A stretch of 64,000 nt of DNA, taken from contig NZ_JACSCH020000001.1 in assembly GCF_014451325.2 (NCBI RefSeq), positions 350,845 through 414,844 of the forward strand, read 5' to 3'. The position numbers and the translations under genes are program-made. Of the stretch, positions 51,413 to 59,746 are shown in pieces. Within the stretch, counting starts at the first letter, position 1. The number at the start of each line of letters is the position of its first letter. Source of the DNA: Streptomyces sp. CB02980. GTDB lineage: Bacteria > Actinomycetota > Actinomycetes > Streptomycetales > Streptomycetaceae. The notes beneath the pieces are model-generated. The model was not told where the DNA came from. It saw nothing but the letters and a program-made list of their open reading frames with translations, and made no database searches.

Positions 51413-51991
51413 ATGGACGCCGAACTCTCCGAACTCCTCGACGGCATCGGGCCACGACTGCGCGCGCTGCGGCGCGACCGCGGCCTCACCCTCGAAGTCC
51501 TCGCTCAGGACACCGGGATCTCCGTGAGCACGCTGTCGCGCCTCGAGTCGGGCCTGCGGCGTCCGACGCTCGACCTCCTCATTCCGCTCGCCAGGGCCCA
51601 CCGCGTCGCACTGGACCAGCTGGTGGCGGCCCCGGCGACCGGCGATCCGCGGGTCCATCTGAGGCCACGGAGCCGGGAGCACGGGAGCGTCCTGGTCCCG
51701 TTGACGCAGTACCCGGGCCGGGTCCAGGTCTTCAAGCAGGTCCTCGCGCACCGCGAACCACGACTGGTGACCCACGCCGGCTACGAATGGCTCTACGTGC
51801 TCGCCGGGGAGCTCCGCCTGATCCTCGGAGAACGCGAGGTCGTCCTCCGGCCGGGCGAGGTCGCCGAGTTCGACACCGGCGAACCGCACTGGTTCGGCCC
51901 GGCGGGCCGTGAAGCGGTGGAGATCCTGCACCTGTTCGGCCCCCACGGGGACCAGGCCGTCGTACGAACCGGCCCGACGAAGAACGGCTGA
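51413..51991 (+). CDS. XRE-cupin transcriptional regulator
   Basis: A 192-residue regulator. Residues about 12-68 are an XRE helix-turn-helix (RLRALRRDRGLTLEVLAQDTGISVSTLSRLESGLRRPTLDLLIPLARAHRV). Residues about 100-180 are a cupin barrel (THAGYEWLYVLAGELRLILGEREVVLRPGEVAEFDTGEPHWFGP) that likely senses a small ligand. The ATG at 51413 has GGGGG just upstream, inside a gap with a perfect palindrome. The divergent MFS pump is the expected target. Confidence 0.9.
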   Translation: MDAELSELLDGIGPRLRALRRDRGLTLEVLAQDTGISVSTLSRLESGLRRPTLDLLIPLARAHRVALDQLVAAPATGDPRVHLRPRSREHGSVLVPLTQYPGRVQVFKQVLAHREPRLVTHAGYEWLYVLAGELRLILGEREVVLRPGEVAEFDTGEPHWFGPAGREAVEILHLFGPHGDQAVVRTGPTKNG

Positions 51992-52265
51992 GCCGACGCC
52001 GAAATCCGGGCTGAGATGCGCGGTCGTCCTCATCAATCGCAGGGCTTCAAGGCCATCGTGTTGTTGAAGTGGTAACCGCGGTGAAGCGCTGGCATCCACG
52101 CCTTCGGCGGCGCATGATGGACATAGTGCCCTCACCCACATGGACACAGAGCGTGACGGCCTTCTTGGCTCCCACGCCGGTCCCCGCACATCAAGTGGTT
52201 GAAGTCGATCGAGTAGTTCGCTACTCGGGACTTCCAGGTGGCCGCATCACGGAAGGACGGACATC

Positions 52266-52745
52266 GTGGCCGTTCTCAAACTCTCGCTGTTCTCGAACAA
52301 CTTCCCCGATTTCTTCATCATCGATCACGACGGCCTTGCCGACATCGCCAAGATCGAAACCGAAGAAGACCGTCGTAACGCCACGTTCCAGTGGACCGGC
52401 CCCAGCCTGGTCAATTTCGGCGGAACAGGAATGCTGGTACGGGCGGTTGCTCCGCCAGGATTCTGTCTGCGCATCGCGACGTTCGACAACTTCCGCATCC
52501 ACAGCAAGTTCTTCACCGGGATCACGGACCCCCAGGTCAAGGCGGAGGTCATCGAGGAATCGACGTACGTCATCGAACCGGCCAAAATCGATCCGAACCA
52601 GGCTTCGTTCCGGTCCGTGAAGTTCCCGGACCGATTCATCCGGCACAGGAACTTCGCACTCTTCGCCGAGCCGGTCGTGACCCCGTCCGAACTGCAATCC
52701 GCATGCTTCAGAATTGCCTCGCCGCTCCACCCGGAGGAGTTCTAG
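52266..52745 (+). CDS. AbfB-like beta-trefoil protein without signal peptide
   Basis: A 159-residue protein. The repeats FRIHSKFFTGITDPQVKAEVIEESTYVIEPAKID and SFRSVKFPDRFIRHRNFALFAEPV match the arabinofuranose-binding AbfB trefoil family, in which such domains normally hang on secreted arabinofuranosidases. Here the domain stands alone and no signal peptide is visible (MAVLKLSLFSNNFPDFFIIDHDGLADIAKIE). It could be an intracellular sugar lectin, a toxin-like single domain, or use non-classical export. GTG 52266 follows AAGGACGG. The 274-base gap before it contains a small hairpin (CGAGTAG/CTACTCG, 52210-52227) and no gene. Confidence 0.7.
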   Translation: MAVLKLSLFSNNFPDFFIIDHDGLADIAKIETEEDRRNATFQWTGPSLVNFGGTGMLVRAVAPPGFCLRIATFDNFRIHSKFFTGITDPQVKAEVIEESTYVIEPAKIDPNQASFRSVKFPDRFIRHRNFALFAEPVVTPSELQSACFRIASPLHPEEF

Positions 52746-52764
52746 ACGCGCCGGGGCGGAATGG

Positions 52765-52792
52765 GGAGCGCGCGGCAGAAGCCGCGTGCTCC
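52765..52792 (+). terminator. Terminator after the AbfB-like gene
   Basis: A 12-base-pair stem, GGAGCGCGCGGC with GCCGCGTGCTCC (one G-U pair), has an AGAA loop, 20 bases past the stop. Confidence 0.75.
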
Positions 52793-53115
52793 GCGTCGTC
52801 CGCGGGCGGCCGGCCACGTCGTGTCGGGCGCGCCGGCCGACGACCGAGTAGTGACTCGTCGCCGGCCTCTCCCCCATCCCCGGACACGGTTCATGCACCG
52901 CCGAAGGGGCTCCCCGCGTCCATGGGGAGCTGCTGCTCCCGCGCGCGTGAGGACGGCCTCTGCGCGCCGTCCCGGTCACGCGATGACTTCTGGTTCGTAC
53001 GAGGGTTGTAACAGACGCGAGATGCCGGTGAACCGGCTTCCCCACGTGGCAAGAATACCGATGTCGCTTGCACAAGGACCGGCTCCGGGCCGGTCACGGG
53101 GGAAGAGAGAACGGC
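52793..53115. other. Intergenic stretch without a recognisable gene
   Basis: About 320 bases between the terminator and the DUF4232 lipoprotein gene. I see no frame with coding character. The promoter of the lipoprotein gene should lie here, possibly around the AT-richer part near 53000, but no clear -35/-10 pair stands out. Confidence 0.4.
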
Positions 53116-53868
53116 ATGAACTCGAAGACGGTCAGAGCCGGTTCACCGCGTCGGGGCCTGCGCGGCGCTGTCCTGGGCGCGGCCGTGGTCGCGGCTCTGC
53201 TGACGACCACCGCCTGCCAGGGCGACGGCGAGGCCGCCGCGCCGCCGTCCGCCTCCGCCCCGTCCAGCGCCGCCCCCTCGGGCTCCGCGTCGGCCGGCGG
53301 AAGCGCTCCGGAGACCACCGCGCCCACGGGCGATTCCGGGACCGGCAGCGGCAGCCCGACGGCCACCGCGACCGGGGACAGCGGCGAGACCGGCGGCGGC
53401 AACGGCACGAAGTACGAGGATTGCGAGGCGGACGGGCTCACCACTGCTGTCGAGCTCCAGGACGAGCGCGGGGAGACCCCCCGCCACTTCCTGCTGACCG
53501 TCACCAACACCGCGAAGACTCCGTGCGTCCTCAACGACGCGCCGCAGGTACGGCTCAAGGCAGGCAACGACGCCCCGATCGTCGAGACGCTCGGGGAGCC
53601 GGACACCGAGCCCGTGGTCGTCGAGGGGGGCGGCAAGGCCTACGCCGGCCTGTACGTCTTCGGGAACGACGAGGGGGGCGAGGCACAGTACGACCAGTCC
53701 GACCGCTTCACCGCGACCCTGGTTGCCGGCGAGGGCACGGAGCTGAGGGGCACGCTCGTCTTCGACCTGCCCGACAGCCTCGACACGGTCTCCGTCGACG
53801 ACGCGGCGCGGGTGAACGGCTGGGCCGGTACCGAGGGCCTTGCGATGCGCCCGATCACCCAGCTCTGA
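53116..53868 (+). CDS. DUF4232 secreted lipoprotein
   Basis: A 250-residue protein. The signal peptide has a twin arginine (RRGLRGAVLGAAVVAALL) and ends in a lipobox-like TTTAC with Cys34. A Ser/Ala/Gly/Thr linker of about 70 residues follows. The globular part (residues about 100-250: DCEADGLTTAVELQDERGETPRHFLLTVTNTAKTPCVLNDAPQVRL ... VSVDDAARVNGWAGTEGLAM) fits the DUF4232 family of beta-sandwich lipoproteins common in Streptomyces, of unknown function. ATG 53116 follows GGGGAAGAGAG. Confidence 0.85.
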   Translation: MNSKTVRAGSPRRGLRGAVLGAAVVAALLTTTACQGDGEAAAPPSASAPSSAAPSGSASAGGSAPETTAPTGDSGTGSGSPTATATGDSGETGGGNGTKYEDCEADGLTTAVELQDERGETPRHFLLTVTNTAKTPCVLNDAPQVRLKAGNDAPIVETLGEPDTEPVVVEGGGKAYAGLYVFGNDEGGEAQYDQSDRFTATLVAGEGTELRGTLVFDLPDSLDTVSVDDAARVNGWAGTEGLAMRPITQL

Positions 53869-53881
53869 GGAGTGCCGCGGG

Positions 53882-53925
53882 GACCGTCGTACCCCCATCG
53901 CTGGGGGGGTGGGACGACGGCGGTC
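53882..53925 (+). terminator. Terminator after the DUF4232 gene
   Basis: GACCGTCGTACCCCC pairs imperfectly with GGGGGTGGGACGACGGCGGTC around a short loop, beginning 14 bases after the stop. Confidence 0.6.
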
Positions 53926-53979
53926 CTTGCGGGGCGCGGGCCCGGGTCAAGGAAGCCCGCGCGGGTACGGCGGTGAGAG

Positions 53980-54504
53980 TCACGCGAACGACGGCCACCG
54001 GTTGGCGGCCCACTCCCGCCAGTTCCCCCAGCCACGGGGCGGTCCGGCAGGTCCGCGGCCTCCCAGCTCCGCCGCGTCAGGCTCCTCGAAGTGCGCCCGC
54101 CCGTACAGGATGTCGGCCTCGGTCATCGGTAGCGTCTCGTCAGGCGCGGTTGTCTGGCGCTGGGCGATCCGGGCGCGTTGGGTCTCAGCGTCCACCGGTA
54201 GGTAGACCATCCGGAAGCACGCGTCCTCGGACTCCACCAGCCATCGGATCGCGGACCGTTCGTCCCGGGACCAACAGCCGTAGTCCACCACGACCTTGGT
54301 ACCCAGCTTCACCGCCTCCAAGGCGAGCCAGAGCATGCGCCCCTCGAGCACATCGCGCTTCCCGTCCGCCTCCGCCTCGCCGAACAGGGGAATCATCCAG
54401 TCGTCGGGCGTCAGACGCAGCGCGCCGTGCTCGTGGGCAAGCTGCCGGGCCCTCGTAGTCTTCCCGGCCCCCGGCAGGCCGACCATAAGGAACAACGTCG
54501 TCAC
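53980..54504 (-). CDS. AAA-type small kinase (zeta-toxin/polynucleotide kinase-like)
   Basis: A 174-residue P-loop protein. Walker A is FLMVGLPGAGKTTRARQLA. Then come the phosphate-acceptor region LRLTPDDWMIPLFG, a Walker B-like strand VVVDYGCWSRDER and the lid region LPVDAETQRARIAQRQ. This is the AAA_33 pattern of small kinases that phosphorylate a small molecule or nucleic acid end, and it includes aminoglycoside and choline-like kinases. The substrate is unknown. The start is GTG 54504. It is a lone gene on the minus strand after the sigma factor gene. Confidence 0.85.
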   Translation of the reverse strand: MTTLFLMVGLPGAGKTTRARQLAHEHGALRLTPDDWMIPLFGEAEADGKRDVLEGRMLWLALEAVKLGTKVVVDYGCWSRDERSAIRWLVESEDACFRMVYLPVDAETQRARIAQRQTTAPDETLPMTEADILYGRAHFEEPDAAELGGRGPAGPPRGWGNWREWAANRWPSFA

Positions 54505-54565
54505 GCCCTGATCGTGTCAGGGAATCGGAGCCGTCGACGACCGCTTTATCTGCCCGATCAAGGCC

Positions 54566-54591
54566 TTCCGGGCGGTCGCGACCGCCCGGAA
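54566..54591 (-). terminator. 26-base perfect palindrome after the sigma factor gene
   Basis: TTCCGGGCGGTCG is directly followed by its exact complement. It begins 28 bases past the ECF sigma gene stop and fits a terminator hairpin, although a two-fold protein site cannot be excluded. Confidence 0.6.
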
Positions 54592-54619
54592 CACCCACGC
54601 CGCCGGAACCGCGGCGGAC

Positions 54620-55486
54620 CTACCTGACGAGCTCGGTCGGTTCGTCCAGCCGCGTCAGCTTCCGCGGGTTTCGTACGACGTAGATCCGGGTGATCCGCCC
54701 GTTCTCCACCACGAGGCTCACCGCCGAGGGCTCGCCGTCGAACTCGATCCGGCCCGCGGGCGCGCCGTTGAGCCACACGCTGGTCGTCCCGAGCACGGCC
54801 ACCACCCGGTTCGCGCGCGCGAGCAACGGCGCCACCGCTTCGGCACCGTGGATCGGAGCCAGAGCGGCGGGCACGATCCCGCCGCCATCGGCGATCAGGA
54901 CCACGTCAGGCGCCATGACCTCCATCAGCTCCTGCAACTGGCCGGTGTGCAACGCGGCCAGGAACCGCTCCACCACGACCTGCTGCTCCGACCGGTTCAC
55001 CCGCACCCGCGGCCGTCGGGCCGCCACGTGCTCGCGAGCCCGCCGCGCGATCTGGCGCACCGCGACGGGGGTCTTCCCGACGGCCTCGGCGATCTCGCCG
55101 TACGGCATCTCGAACACCTCACGGAGCACGAATACCGCCCGCTCGGTGGGCCCGAGGGTTTCGAGGACGGTCAGCATCGCGATCGAGACGCTCTCCGCGA
55201 GTTCGATGTCCTCGGCCACATCGGGGCTGGTCAGCAGCGGCTCCGGCAGCCACTCGCCGACGTACTCCTCGCGGCTGCGCGCCAGGGTGCGCAGGCGGTT
55301 GAGGCCTTGCCGTGTGACGACACGCACGAGGTACGCCCGCGGATCGCCCACCTGTGACCGGTCGACGCCGGCCCACCGCAGCCAGGACTCCTGGAGCACG
55401 TCCTCCGCGTCGACCGCCGACCCGAGCATCTCGTAGGCAACCGTGAACAGAAGGCCGCGATGGGCGACGAACGGGTCCTCCGTCAT
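54620..55486 (-). CDS. ECF41-family sigma factor (SigJ-like)
   Basis: A 288-residue sigma factor. Region 2 is VAYEMLGSAVDAEDVLQESWLRW and region 4 is LGPTERAVFVLREVFEMPYGEIAEAVGKTPVAVRQIARRAREHV. A C-terminal SnoaL-like domain of about 110 residues (VVVERFLAALHTGQLQELMEVMAPDVVLIADGG ... IYVVRNPRKLTRL) ends with the NPxKL-type motif typical of group ECF41. This domain replaces a classic anti-sigma factor and tunes activity. It overlaps the carboxymuconolactone decarboxylase gene by four bases; that enzyme type is the standard genomic partner and target of ECF41 factors. Confidence 0.92.
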   Translation of the reverse strand: MTEDPFVAHRGLLFTVAYEMLGSAVDAEDVLQESWLRWAGVDRSQVGDPRAYLVRVVTRQGLNRLRTLARSREEYVGEWLPEPLLTSPDVAEDIELAESVSIAMLTVLETLGPTERAVFVLREVFEMPYGEIAEAVGKTPVAVRQIARRAREHVAARRPRVRVNRSEQQVVVERFLAALHTGQLQELMEVMAPDVVLIADGGGIVPAALAPIHGAEAVAPLLARANRVVAVLGTTSVWLNGAPAGRIEFDGEPSAVSLVVENGRITRIYVVRNPRKLTRLDEPTELVR

Positions 55487-56061
55487 GCCGCCGATACTCC
55501 CCGGGACGTCTCAGGACGCGCAGCCAGGGGAATCTCGCAGGCCTCGGAGAAGCCCTGCGACGTGACCCCGTTCGCGCTGTTGTTCCTGGTCGCCATGTTG
55601 ACGAAGGCGATGTACGCGGTGAGCTCGACCATCGCCGCCGGGCCGAGGCGGCCGAGCAGGCTCGCGTACAACTCGTCGGTGACGGTCGGCGGTGTGTTCG
55701 TCATCGCCTCGGCGTACTCCAGCGTGTCCCGCTCCAGCGGCGTGAACACCTCCGACTCCCGCCAGCGCGGCACCTGGCTCGCCTTGGCCAGGTCCAGGTG
55801 CGCGTTCTGCGCCTGGAAGTAGCCGACGTCGAGGCACCAGCCGCAGCCGACCTGTGCCGCGACGGCCATGTGCGCGAACGACTTGAGACTCGCGTCGGCC
55901 GCATCCCACTCAATGAGCTTGGCCGAGAACTCCAGGTTGGACGTGGCGACCTCGGGGCTGTGCCACACCACCTCGACCGGCTCGGGCACGGCACCGAGCT
56001 GCTTGATCATGCTTTCGCTGAGCTCGGTGGGGAGCTCGGCCTTCGGGACGCGTAGCGCCAT
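55483..56061 (-). CDS. Carboxymuconolactone decarboxylase / AhpD-like protein
   Basis: A 192-residue helical protein. The CMD core contains HMAVAAQVGCGWCLDVGYFQAQ with the Cys73-x-x-Cys76 pair seen in AhpD-like peroxidase partners; the usual downstream His is not in the standard place. ATG 56061 has AAGGAG before it; a longer frame starts upstream without a ribosome site. It is first in a two-gene operon with the ECF41 sigma factor. A match to the ECF41 promoter lies upstream, so the sigma factor probably drives its own operon. The substrate is unknown; a role in redox or organic peroxide defence is plausible. Confidence 0.88.
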   Translation of the reverse strand: MALRVPKAELPTELSESMIKQLGAVPEPVEVVWHSPEVATSNLEFSAKLIEWDAADASLKSFAHMAVAAQVGCGWCLDVGYFQAQNAHLDLAKASQVPRWRESEVFTPLERDTLEYAEAMTNTPPTVTDELYASLLGRLGPAAMVELTAYIAFVNMATRNNSANGVTSQGFSEACEIPLAARPETSRGVSAA

Positions 56062-56098
56062 GGTGTTTCTCCTTGTGCGTCTGACTGGTTGCCATGAA

Positions 56099-56125
56099 GA
56101 CACCGCCGGGCCCGCAGATGTGACA
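56099..56125 (-). promoter_or_regulatory. Predicted ECF41-dependent promoter
   Basis: On the minus strand TGTCACA (56125-56119) is followed, after exactly 16 bases, by TGTC (56102-56099). The known ECF41 consensus is TGTCACA, 16 bases, CGTC, so only one base differs. It lies about 40 bases before the start of the decarboxylase gene that the ECF41 sigma factor gene follows. Confidence 0.7.
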
Positions 56126-56254
56126 CTCACAGCCACCACAGATCGTCACGCCGGCGCACACAGGCCGGCGGGCGCTCGGATCCCCGTCTACCGGATGTCC
56201 CGCTGCCCCACTGGGCTCGCCTTGCGGCCCCCGCTTCGCGGCGGGGCTGCCTGG

Positions 56255-56284
56255 AGTCGTCAGGAGCACGAGCTCCTGACGACT
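56255..56284 (-). terminator. Terminator after the small hypothetical gene
   Basis: A perfect 13-base-pair stem, AGTCGTCAGGAGC with its complement, has an ACGA loop. It lies about 65 bases past the stop of the minus-strand gene at 56348. Confidence 0.75.
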
Positions 56285-56347
56285 GCTGTGGCGAAGCACC
56301 GGGCCGGTCGTCGGCCGCCGGCAGCGGCCGACTGCGTTCGGCACGTG

Positions 56348-56695
56348 TCAGTGGGTGGTGGACCAGCCGAGCCAGCGACGGAGCGCGATGTGGGTGCTGT
56401 CGTCCAGGGTGCAGAGCACGTCGATGGCGTCGAGATCGCCCGGCAGCGGCGCGATGCCTGCCGCGGTGAGAGTGGCGTGCAGCTCCAGTCGGCGGCGGTC
56501 GGCCGGCTCCAGGCCGTGGGACGGGCTGCCTGAAGGCGCGGGCTCCGGCTTGGAGTAGTCGTCGAACTCCGTGATCCCGCAGGTCGCCGATGTCTCCCCG
56601 TGCAGGTCGTCGAAGTCGTACACGGCAGGGAAGCGGTACGGGTCGAGATCCAACAGTGCGCGCGGAGCCGTGGTGAGCGCCTGAAACTCGGTCAT
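56348..56695 (-). CDS. Hypothetical small acidic protein
   Basis: A 115-residue protein starting MTEFQALTTAPRALLDLDPYRFPAVYDFDD. It is acidic, has two cysteines, and ends with a helical part (PADRRRLELHATLTAAGIAPLPGDLDAIDVLCTLDDSTHIALRRWLGW). I recognise no family and see no signal peptide. A GAGGAGA site supports ATG 56695, and codon bias is coding. It stands alone with a terminator behind it. Confidence 0.65.
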   Translation of the reverse strand: MTEFQALTTAPRALLDLDPYRFPAVYDFDDLHGETSATCGITEFDDYSKPEPAPSGSPSHGLEPADRRRLELHATLTAAGIAPLPGDLDAIDVLCTLDDSTHIALRRWLGWSTTH

Positions 56696-56893
56696 GAGCG
56701 TCTCCTCAGTCGTCGTGCAACGTTCGTGCAGGGAACGACGACACGGGTACTGCGGCCCGTTGCGATCCGGAGAGAAACCCACCCGGATGCCGCCTACTCC
56801 ATCTCGTCACAAGTGAGAAGACCCGACGAACGCCGCGCACGCCGCGTGAGACCGAGCTCCACGGGCTGGCCAGTGGCGGCGTGCACTGGTGGC

Positions 56894-57805
56894 TCACGGC
56901 TGCTGATCAGGGGCTCTGTGCGGTACGGAGGCGGAACGTTCCGCCGGCCGCGGTGCCGTCATGTCGAGCAGGAGCAGGGCGTCGTGGTCGGGGCTGCCGG
57001 GTTCGGCCGTGTAGACGCCGATGCGCCGGCCAGGGGTGCCTTCAATGTGCAGTGACTGTGAGGTCAGGGTGATCGTCCCGACCTGGGGGTGGTGGAACGT
57101 CTTGTGGGCGGGCTTGCGACCGGTGACTTCGTAGCGTTCCCACAGGCCTGCGAAGTCAGGGCTCTTGAGCAGAAGCTCGCCGACGAGGTTCGTGAGGTCG
57201 GGAGCGTCGGGTGCGGTGCCGGCGGTGGCCCGCAGACGGGCGACGCACGCGGTGATCTGCCGGTCCCAGTCGGCGAACAGATCGCGGGCCGCTGGATGAA
57301 GGAACAGGTAGCGGGCGAGGTTGCGGTGCTTGGCCGGCCAGTCGTCCAGACCCGCGTACAGGGCGAGGCCGCCGGGGTTCCAGGCGAGCATGTCCATGCT
57401 GCGGCTGATGACGTACGCCGGGTTCGGGCGCAGTGACTCCAGGAGCAGCTTGAGGTGGGGGCGCACGCTGCGGCTCGGGACCGGGGGCGGTTCGGGGGCG
57501 TAGCGGGCGGCGCGGGCGGCGAGCTCGCGCAGGTGCTGGTGTTCTTGGTCGTCCATGTGCAGGGCTCGGGCGAGCGAGTCGAGGACGGCGGGGCTGGGGC
57601 GGGTCTCCTTGCCGCGTTCGAGGCGCACGTAGTAGTCGATGCTGATCCCGGAGAGGGTGGCCAGTTCTTCGCGGCGCAGGCCGGGGGTGCGGCGGATGCC
57701 GGCGCCCACGGTGAGGCCGACGTGGTCGGGGCTTGTCTGGGTGCGGCGGGCGCGCAGGTAGCGGCCCAGCTCGGCGCCCTCGCTGTTGGCGCTCTCGGAT
57801 GCCAT
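56894..57805 (-). CDS. XRE-family regulator with MmyB-like ligand domain
   Basis: A 303-residue regulator. The XRE helix-turn-helix is ELGRYLRARRTQTSPDHVGL ... RRTPGLRREELATLSGISIDYYVRLERGKETRPSPAVLDSLARALHM. The C-terminal MmyB-like PAS domain (PAYVISRSMDMLAWNPGGLALYAGLDDWPAKHRNLARYLFLHPAARDLFADWD ... FHHPQVGTITLTSQSLHIEGTPG) probably binds a small or fatty ligand. This family is expanded in Streptomyces and usually sits opposite an oxidoreductase gene, here the aldo/keto reductase at 58092, which is the likely target. Confidence 0.92.
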   Translation of the reverse strand: MASESANSEGAELGRYLRARRTQTSPDHVGLTVGAGIRRTPGLRREELATLSGISIDYYVRLERGKETRPSPAVLDSLARALHMDDQEHQHLRELAARAARYAPEPPPVPSRSVRPHLKLLLESLRPNPAYVISRSMDMLAWNPGGLALYAGLDDWPAKHRNLARYLFLHPAARDLFADWDRQITACVARLRATAGTAPDAPDLTNLVGELLLKSPDFAGLWERYEVTGRKPAHKTFHHPQVGTITLTSQSLHIEGTPGRRIGVYTAEPGSPDHDALLLLDMTAPRPAERSASVPHRAPDQQP

Positions 57806-57913
57806 GGTTCCAGTCTCACCCGCTCGGCACGTGGCTCGCAGACGGGAGGGGGGCCCTGCCATGACCCCTGAAGAGCCCGCCCTGCCACACCGGAGGAATC
57901 CAGGCGAAGGTGA

Positions 57914-58042
57914 ATGAGCACGAGGCCGGCACCACTGACCACCCGCGCCGCCCCGCACGACCCGCTCACGCTCGTCCAGACCGCGGATGCCTGCCGGGCC
58001 ATGACCGACCGCGAGGTCCTCAAGACCCCCATCCGCCCCTGA
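57914..58042 (+). CDS. Possible 42-residue peptide gene before the aldo/keto reductase
   Basis: ATG 57914 with GAAGG upstream opens [18 protein letters not shown], ending in EVLKTPIRP and TGA, 49 bases before the reductase. It has some coding bias. It may be a leader peptide or the remnant of a larger gene. I do not recognise it. Confidence 0.3.
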   Translation: MSTRPAPLTTRAAPHDPLTLVQTADACRAMTDREVLKTPIRP

Positions 58043-58091
58043 CCACCCTCTCCCGCCCGCTCCCGCCCGTACAGCGAAGGACATTCCGCTC

Positions 58092-58943
58092 ATGCAGACC
58101 GTCACCCTCAACAACGGCGTCGAGATGCCGCTGCTCGGCTTCGGCGTCTACCAGATCCCCGCCGAGGACACCGAGCGCGCCGTATCCGAGGCCCTGGCCG
58201 CCGGCTACCGCCTGCTGGACACCGCCGCCGCCTACGGCAACGAGGAAGCCGTGGGCCGCGCCATCGAGTCCAGCGGCATCCCGCGCGAGGAGTTGTTCGT
58301 CACCACCAAGCTGTGGGTCCAGGACGCACCGGCCGAGGGCAACACCAAGCGCGCCTTCGAGGCCTCCCTGGGCAAGCTCCGCCTGGACTACGTCGACCTG
58401 TACCTGATGCACCAGCCCTTCGGCGACGTCTACGGCCAGTGGCGCGCCATGGAGGCGCTCAACCGCGAGGGCGTGACCAAGGCGATCGGGGTCGCCAACT
58501 TCTACCCCGACCGCCTGATCGACCTGATCCTCAACAACGAGATCACCCCGGCCGTCGACCAGATCGAGACCCACCCCTTCTTCCAGCGCACCGACTACCA
58601 GGACCTCATGCGCGAGCACGGGGTGCAGATCCAGTCCTGGGGCGGCTTCGCCGAGGGCAAGAACGACCTGTTCACCAACCCGCTGCTTGCCGAGATCGGC
58701 AAGGAGTACGACAAGTCCGTCGCCCAGGTCGTGCTGCGCTGGCTGACCCAGCGCGGCGTCGTCGCCATCCCCAAGTCGGTGCGGGCCGAGCGCATGGCCG
58801 AGAACATCGACGTCTTCGACTTCCAGCTCACCGACGAGCAGATGGCCGCCATCGCCACCCTCGACACGGGCCGCTCCCTGTTCTTCGACCACCACGACCC
58901 CGAGATGGTCACCTGGCTCGCCAAGCGCCGCCTGAACGCCTGA
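58092..58943 (+). CDS. Aldo/keto reductase
   Basis: A 283-residue NADPH-dependent reductase. The catalytic tetrad is intact: Asp43 and Tyr48 in [10 protein letters not shown], Lys73 in VTTKLWV and His107 in LYLMHQPF. The cofactor end reads [27 protein letters not shown]. It is closest to the 2,5-diketo-gluconate reductase/prostaglandin-F synthase type that reduces ketones and aldehydes. AAGGA precedes ATG 58092. It is divergent from an MmyB-type XRE regulator, which should control it. Confidence 0.92.
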   Translation: MQTVTLNNGVEMPLLGFGVYQIPAEDTERAVSEALAAGYRLLDTAAAYGNEEAVGRAIESSGIPREELFVTTKLWVQDAPAEGNTKRAFEASLGKLRLDYVDLYLMHQPFGDVYGQWRAMEALNREGVTKAIGVANFYPDRLIDLILNNEITPAVDQIETHPFFQRTDYQDLMREHGVQIQSWGGFAEGKNDLFTNPLLAEIGKEYDKSVAQVVLRWLTQRGVVAIPKSVRAERMAENIDVFDFQLTDEQMAAIATLDTGRSLFFDHHDPEMVTWLAKRRLNA

Positions 58944-58974
58944 ACGCCTGACCCGAACCCCTCACCCGAACGCG

Positions 58975-59004
58975 ACCAGCACCAGCACCAGCACCAGCAC
59001 CAGC
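58975..59004. repeat. ACCAGC hexamer repeat, five copies
   Basis: Five uninterrupted copies of ACCAGC lie in the intergenic region after the aldo/keto reductase. The same hexamer forms the repeat at 6271-6321. It has no evident function here. Confidence 0.85.
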
Positions 59005-59173
59005 AGACGTGAGGCGGCTCGCATGTTGCCGCGGTGTGGTGGAGTCATGGCGGGCTCGTGGCAGCAGGCCCCGTCGCGACGTCCGAACGGCGGCGCACGT
59101 CTAGCATCCGGGGAACGGCCCCGCCGCTGCCGGTGCGGAGCCGTACCCGGTCACTGCCAAGGGCAGGTTCGTC

Positions 59174-59722
59174 ATGAGTACATCCCGCACCCTCACCGTC
59201 GGCGAAGCAGAGGCTCGACTGCCCGAGCTGAACGTGGTCGACGTCCGCACCCCGGGCGAGTTCGCGTCCGGCCGTCTGCCCGGCGCCGTCAACGTCCCCC
59301 TGGAACGCATCGAGGACAGGGTGCCCGACCTGCGGGACGCCACCACGAGCAGGCCGCTCCTGCTGGTGTGCGCCTCCGGTGCCCGATCCGAGAAGGCCGT
59401 CGCGACCCTCGCCTCCCACGGGGTCGCCGCGGCGAGTCTCACCGGCGGCACCCGGGGATGGGCCTCGGCCGGCCATCCGCTCGAATACCCGCCGGGACCC
59501 GTGCGGAAGGTCTGGGGGATGGAGCGTCAGGTGCGCTTCACCGCAGGGGTGCTGGTGCTGCTCGGCCTGGTTCTCGGGCTGCTCGTCCATCCCGCGTTCC
59601 AGGTGCTCTCGGCGGGGATCGCCGGGGGTCTGGTGTTCTCGGCGCTCACCGACACCTGCGGCATGGCGGCGGTCCTGGGCCGGCTTCCCTTCAACCGGCG
59701 CGACGCGGCACCGCACAGCTGA
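59174..59722 (+). CDS. Rhodanese-domain protein with two C-terminal membrane helices
   Basis: A 182-residue protein. Residues 5 to about 105 are a rhodanese domain (VVDVRTPGEFASGRLPGAVNVPLERI) with catalytic Cys66 in LLVCASGARSEKA. Residues about 115-175 form two hydrophobic helices (FTAGVLVLLGLVLGLLVH and AGIAGGLVFSALTDTCGMAAVLGRL) of the DUF2892 type. It likely handles sulfane sulfur at the membrane. A second Cys (TDTCGM) in the membrane part could relay the sulfur. Lone gene, convergent with the nucleobase permease. Confidence 0.88.
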   Translation: MSTSRTLTVGEAEARLPELNVVDVRTPGEFASGRLPGAVNVPLERIEDRVPDLRDATTSRPLLLVCASGARSEKAVATLASHGVAAASLTGGTRGWASAGHPLEYPPGPVRKVWGMERQVRFTAGVLVLLGLVLGLLVHPAFQVLSAGIAGGLVFSALTDTCGMAAVLGRLPFNRRDAAPHS

Positions 59723-59746
59723 CGCGCGCCGCCGCTTCCCGCGCGG

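Noticed and set aside
52761..54458. Long plus-strand frame across the DUF4232 and kinase genes
   Set aside because: It is out of frame with the lipoprotein signal peptide and antisense to the kinase P-loop; no independent support.
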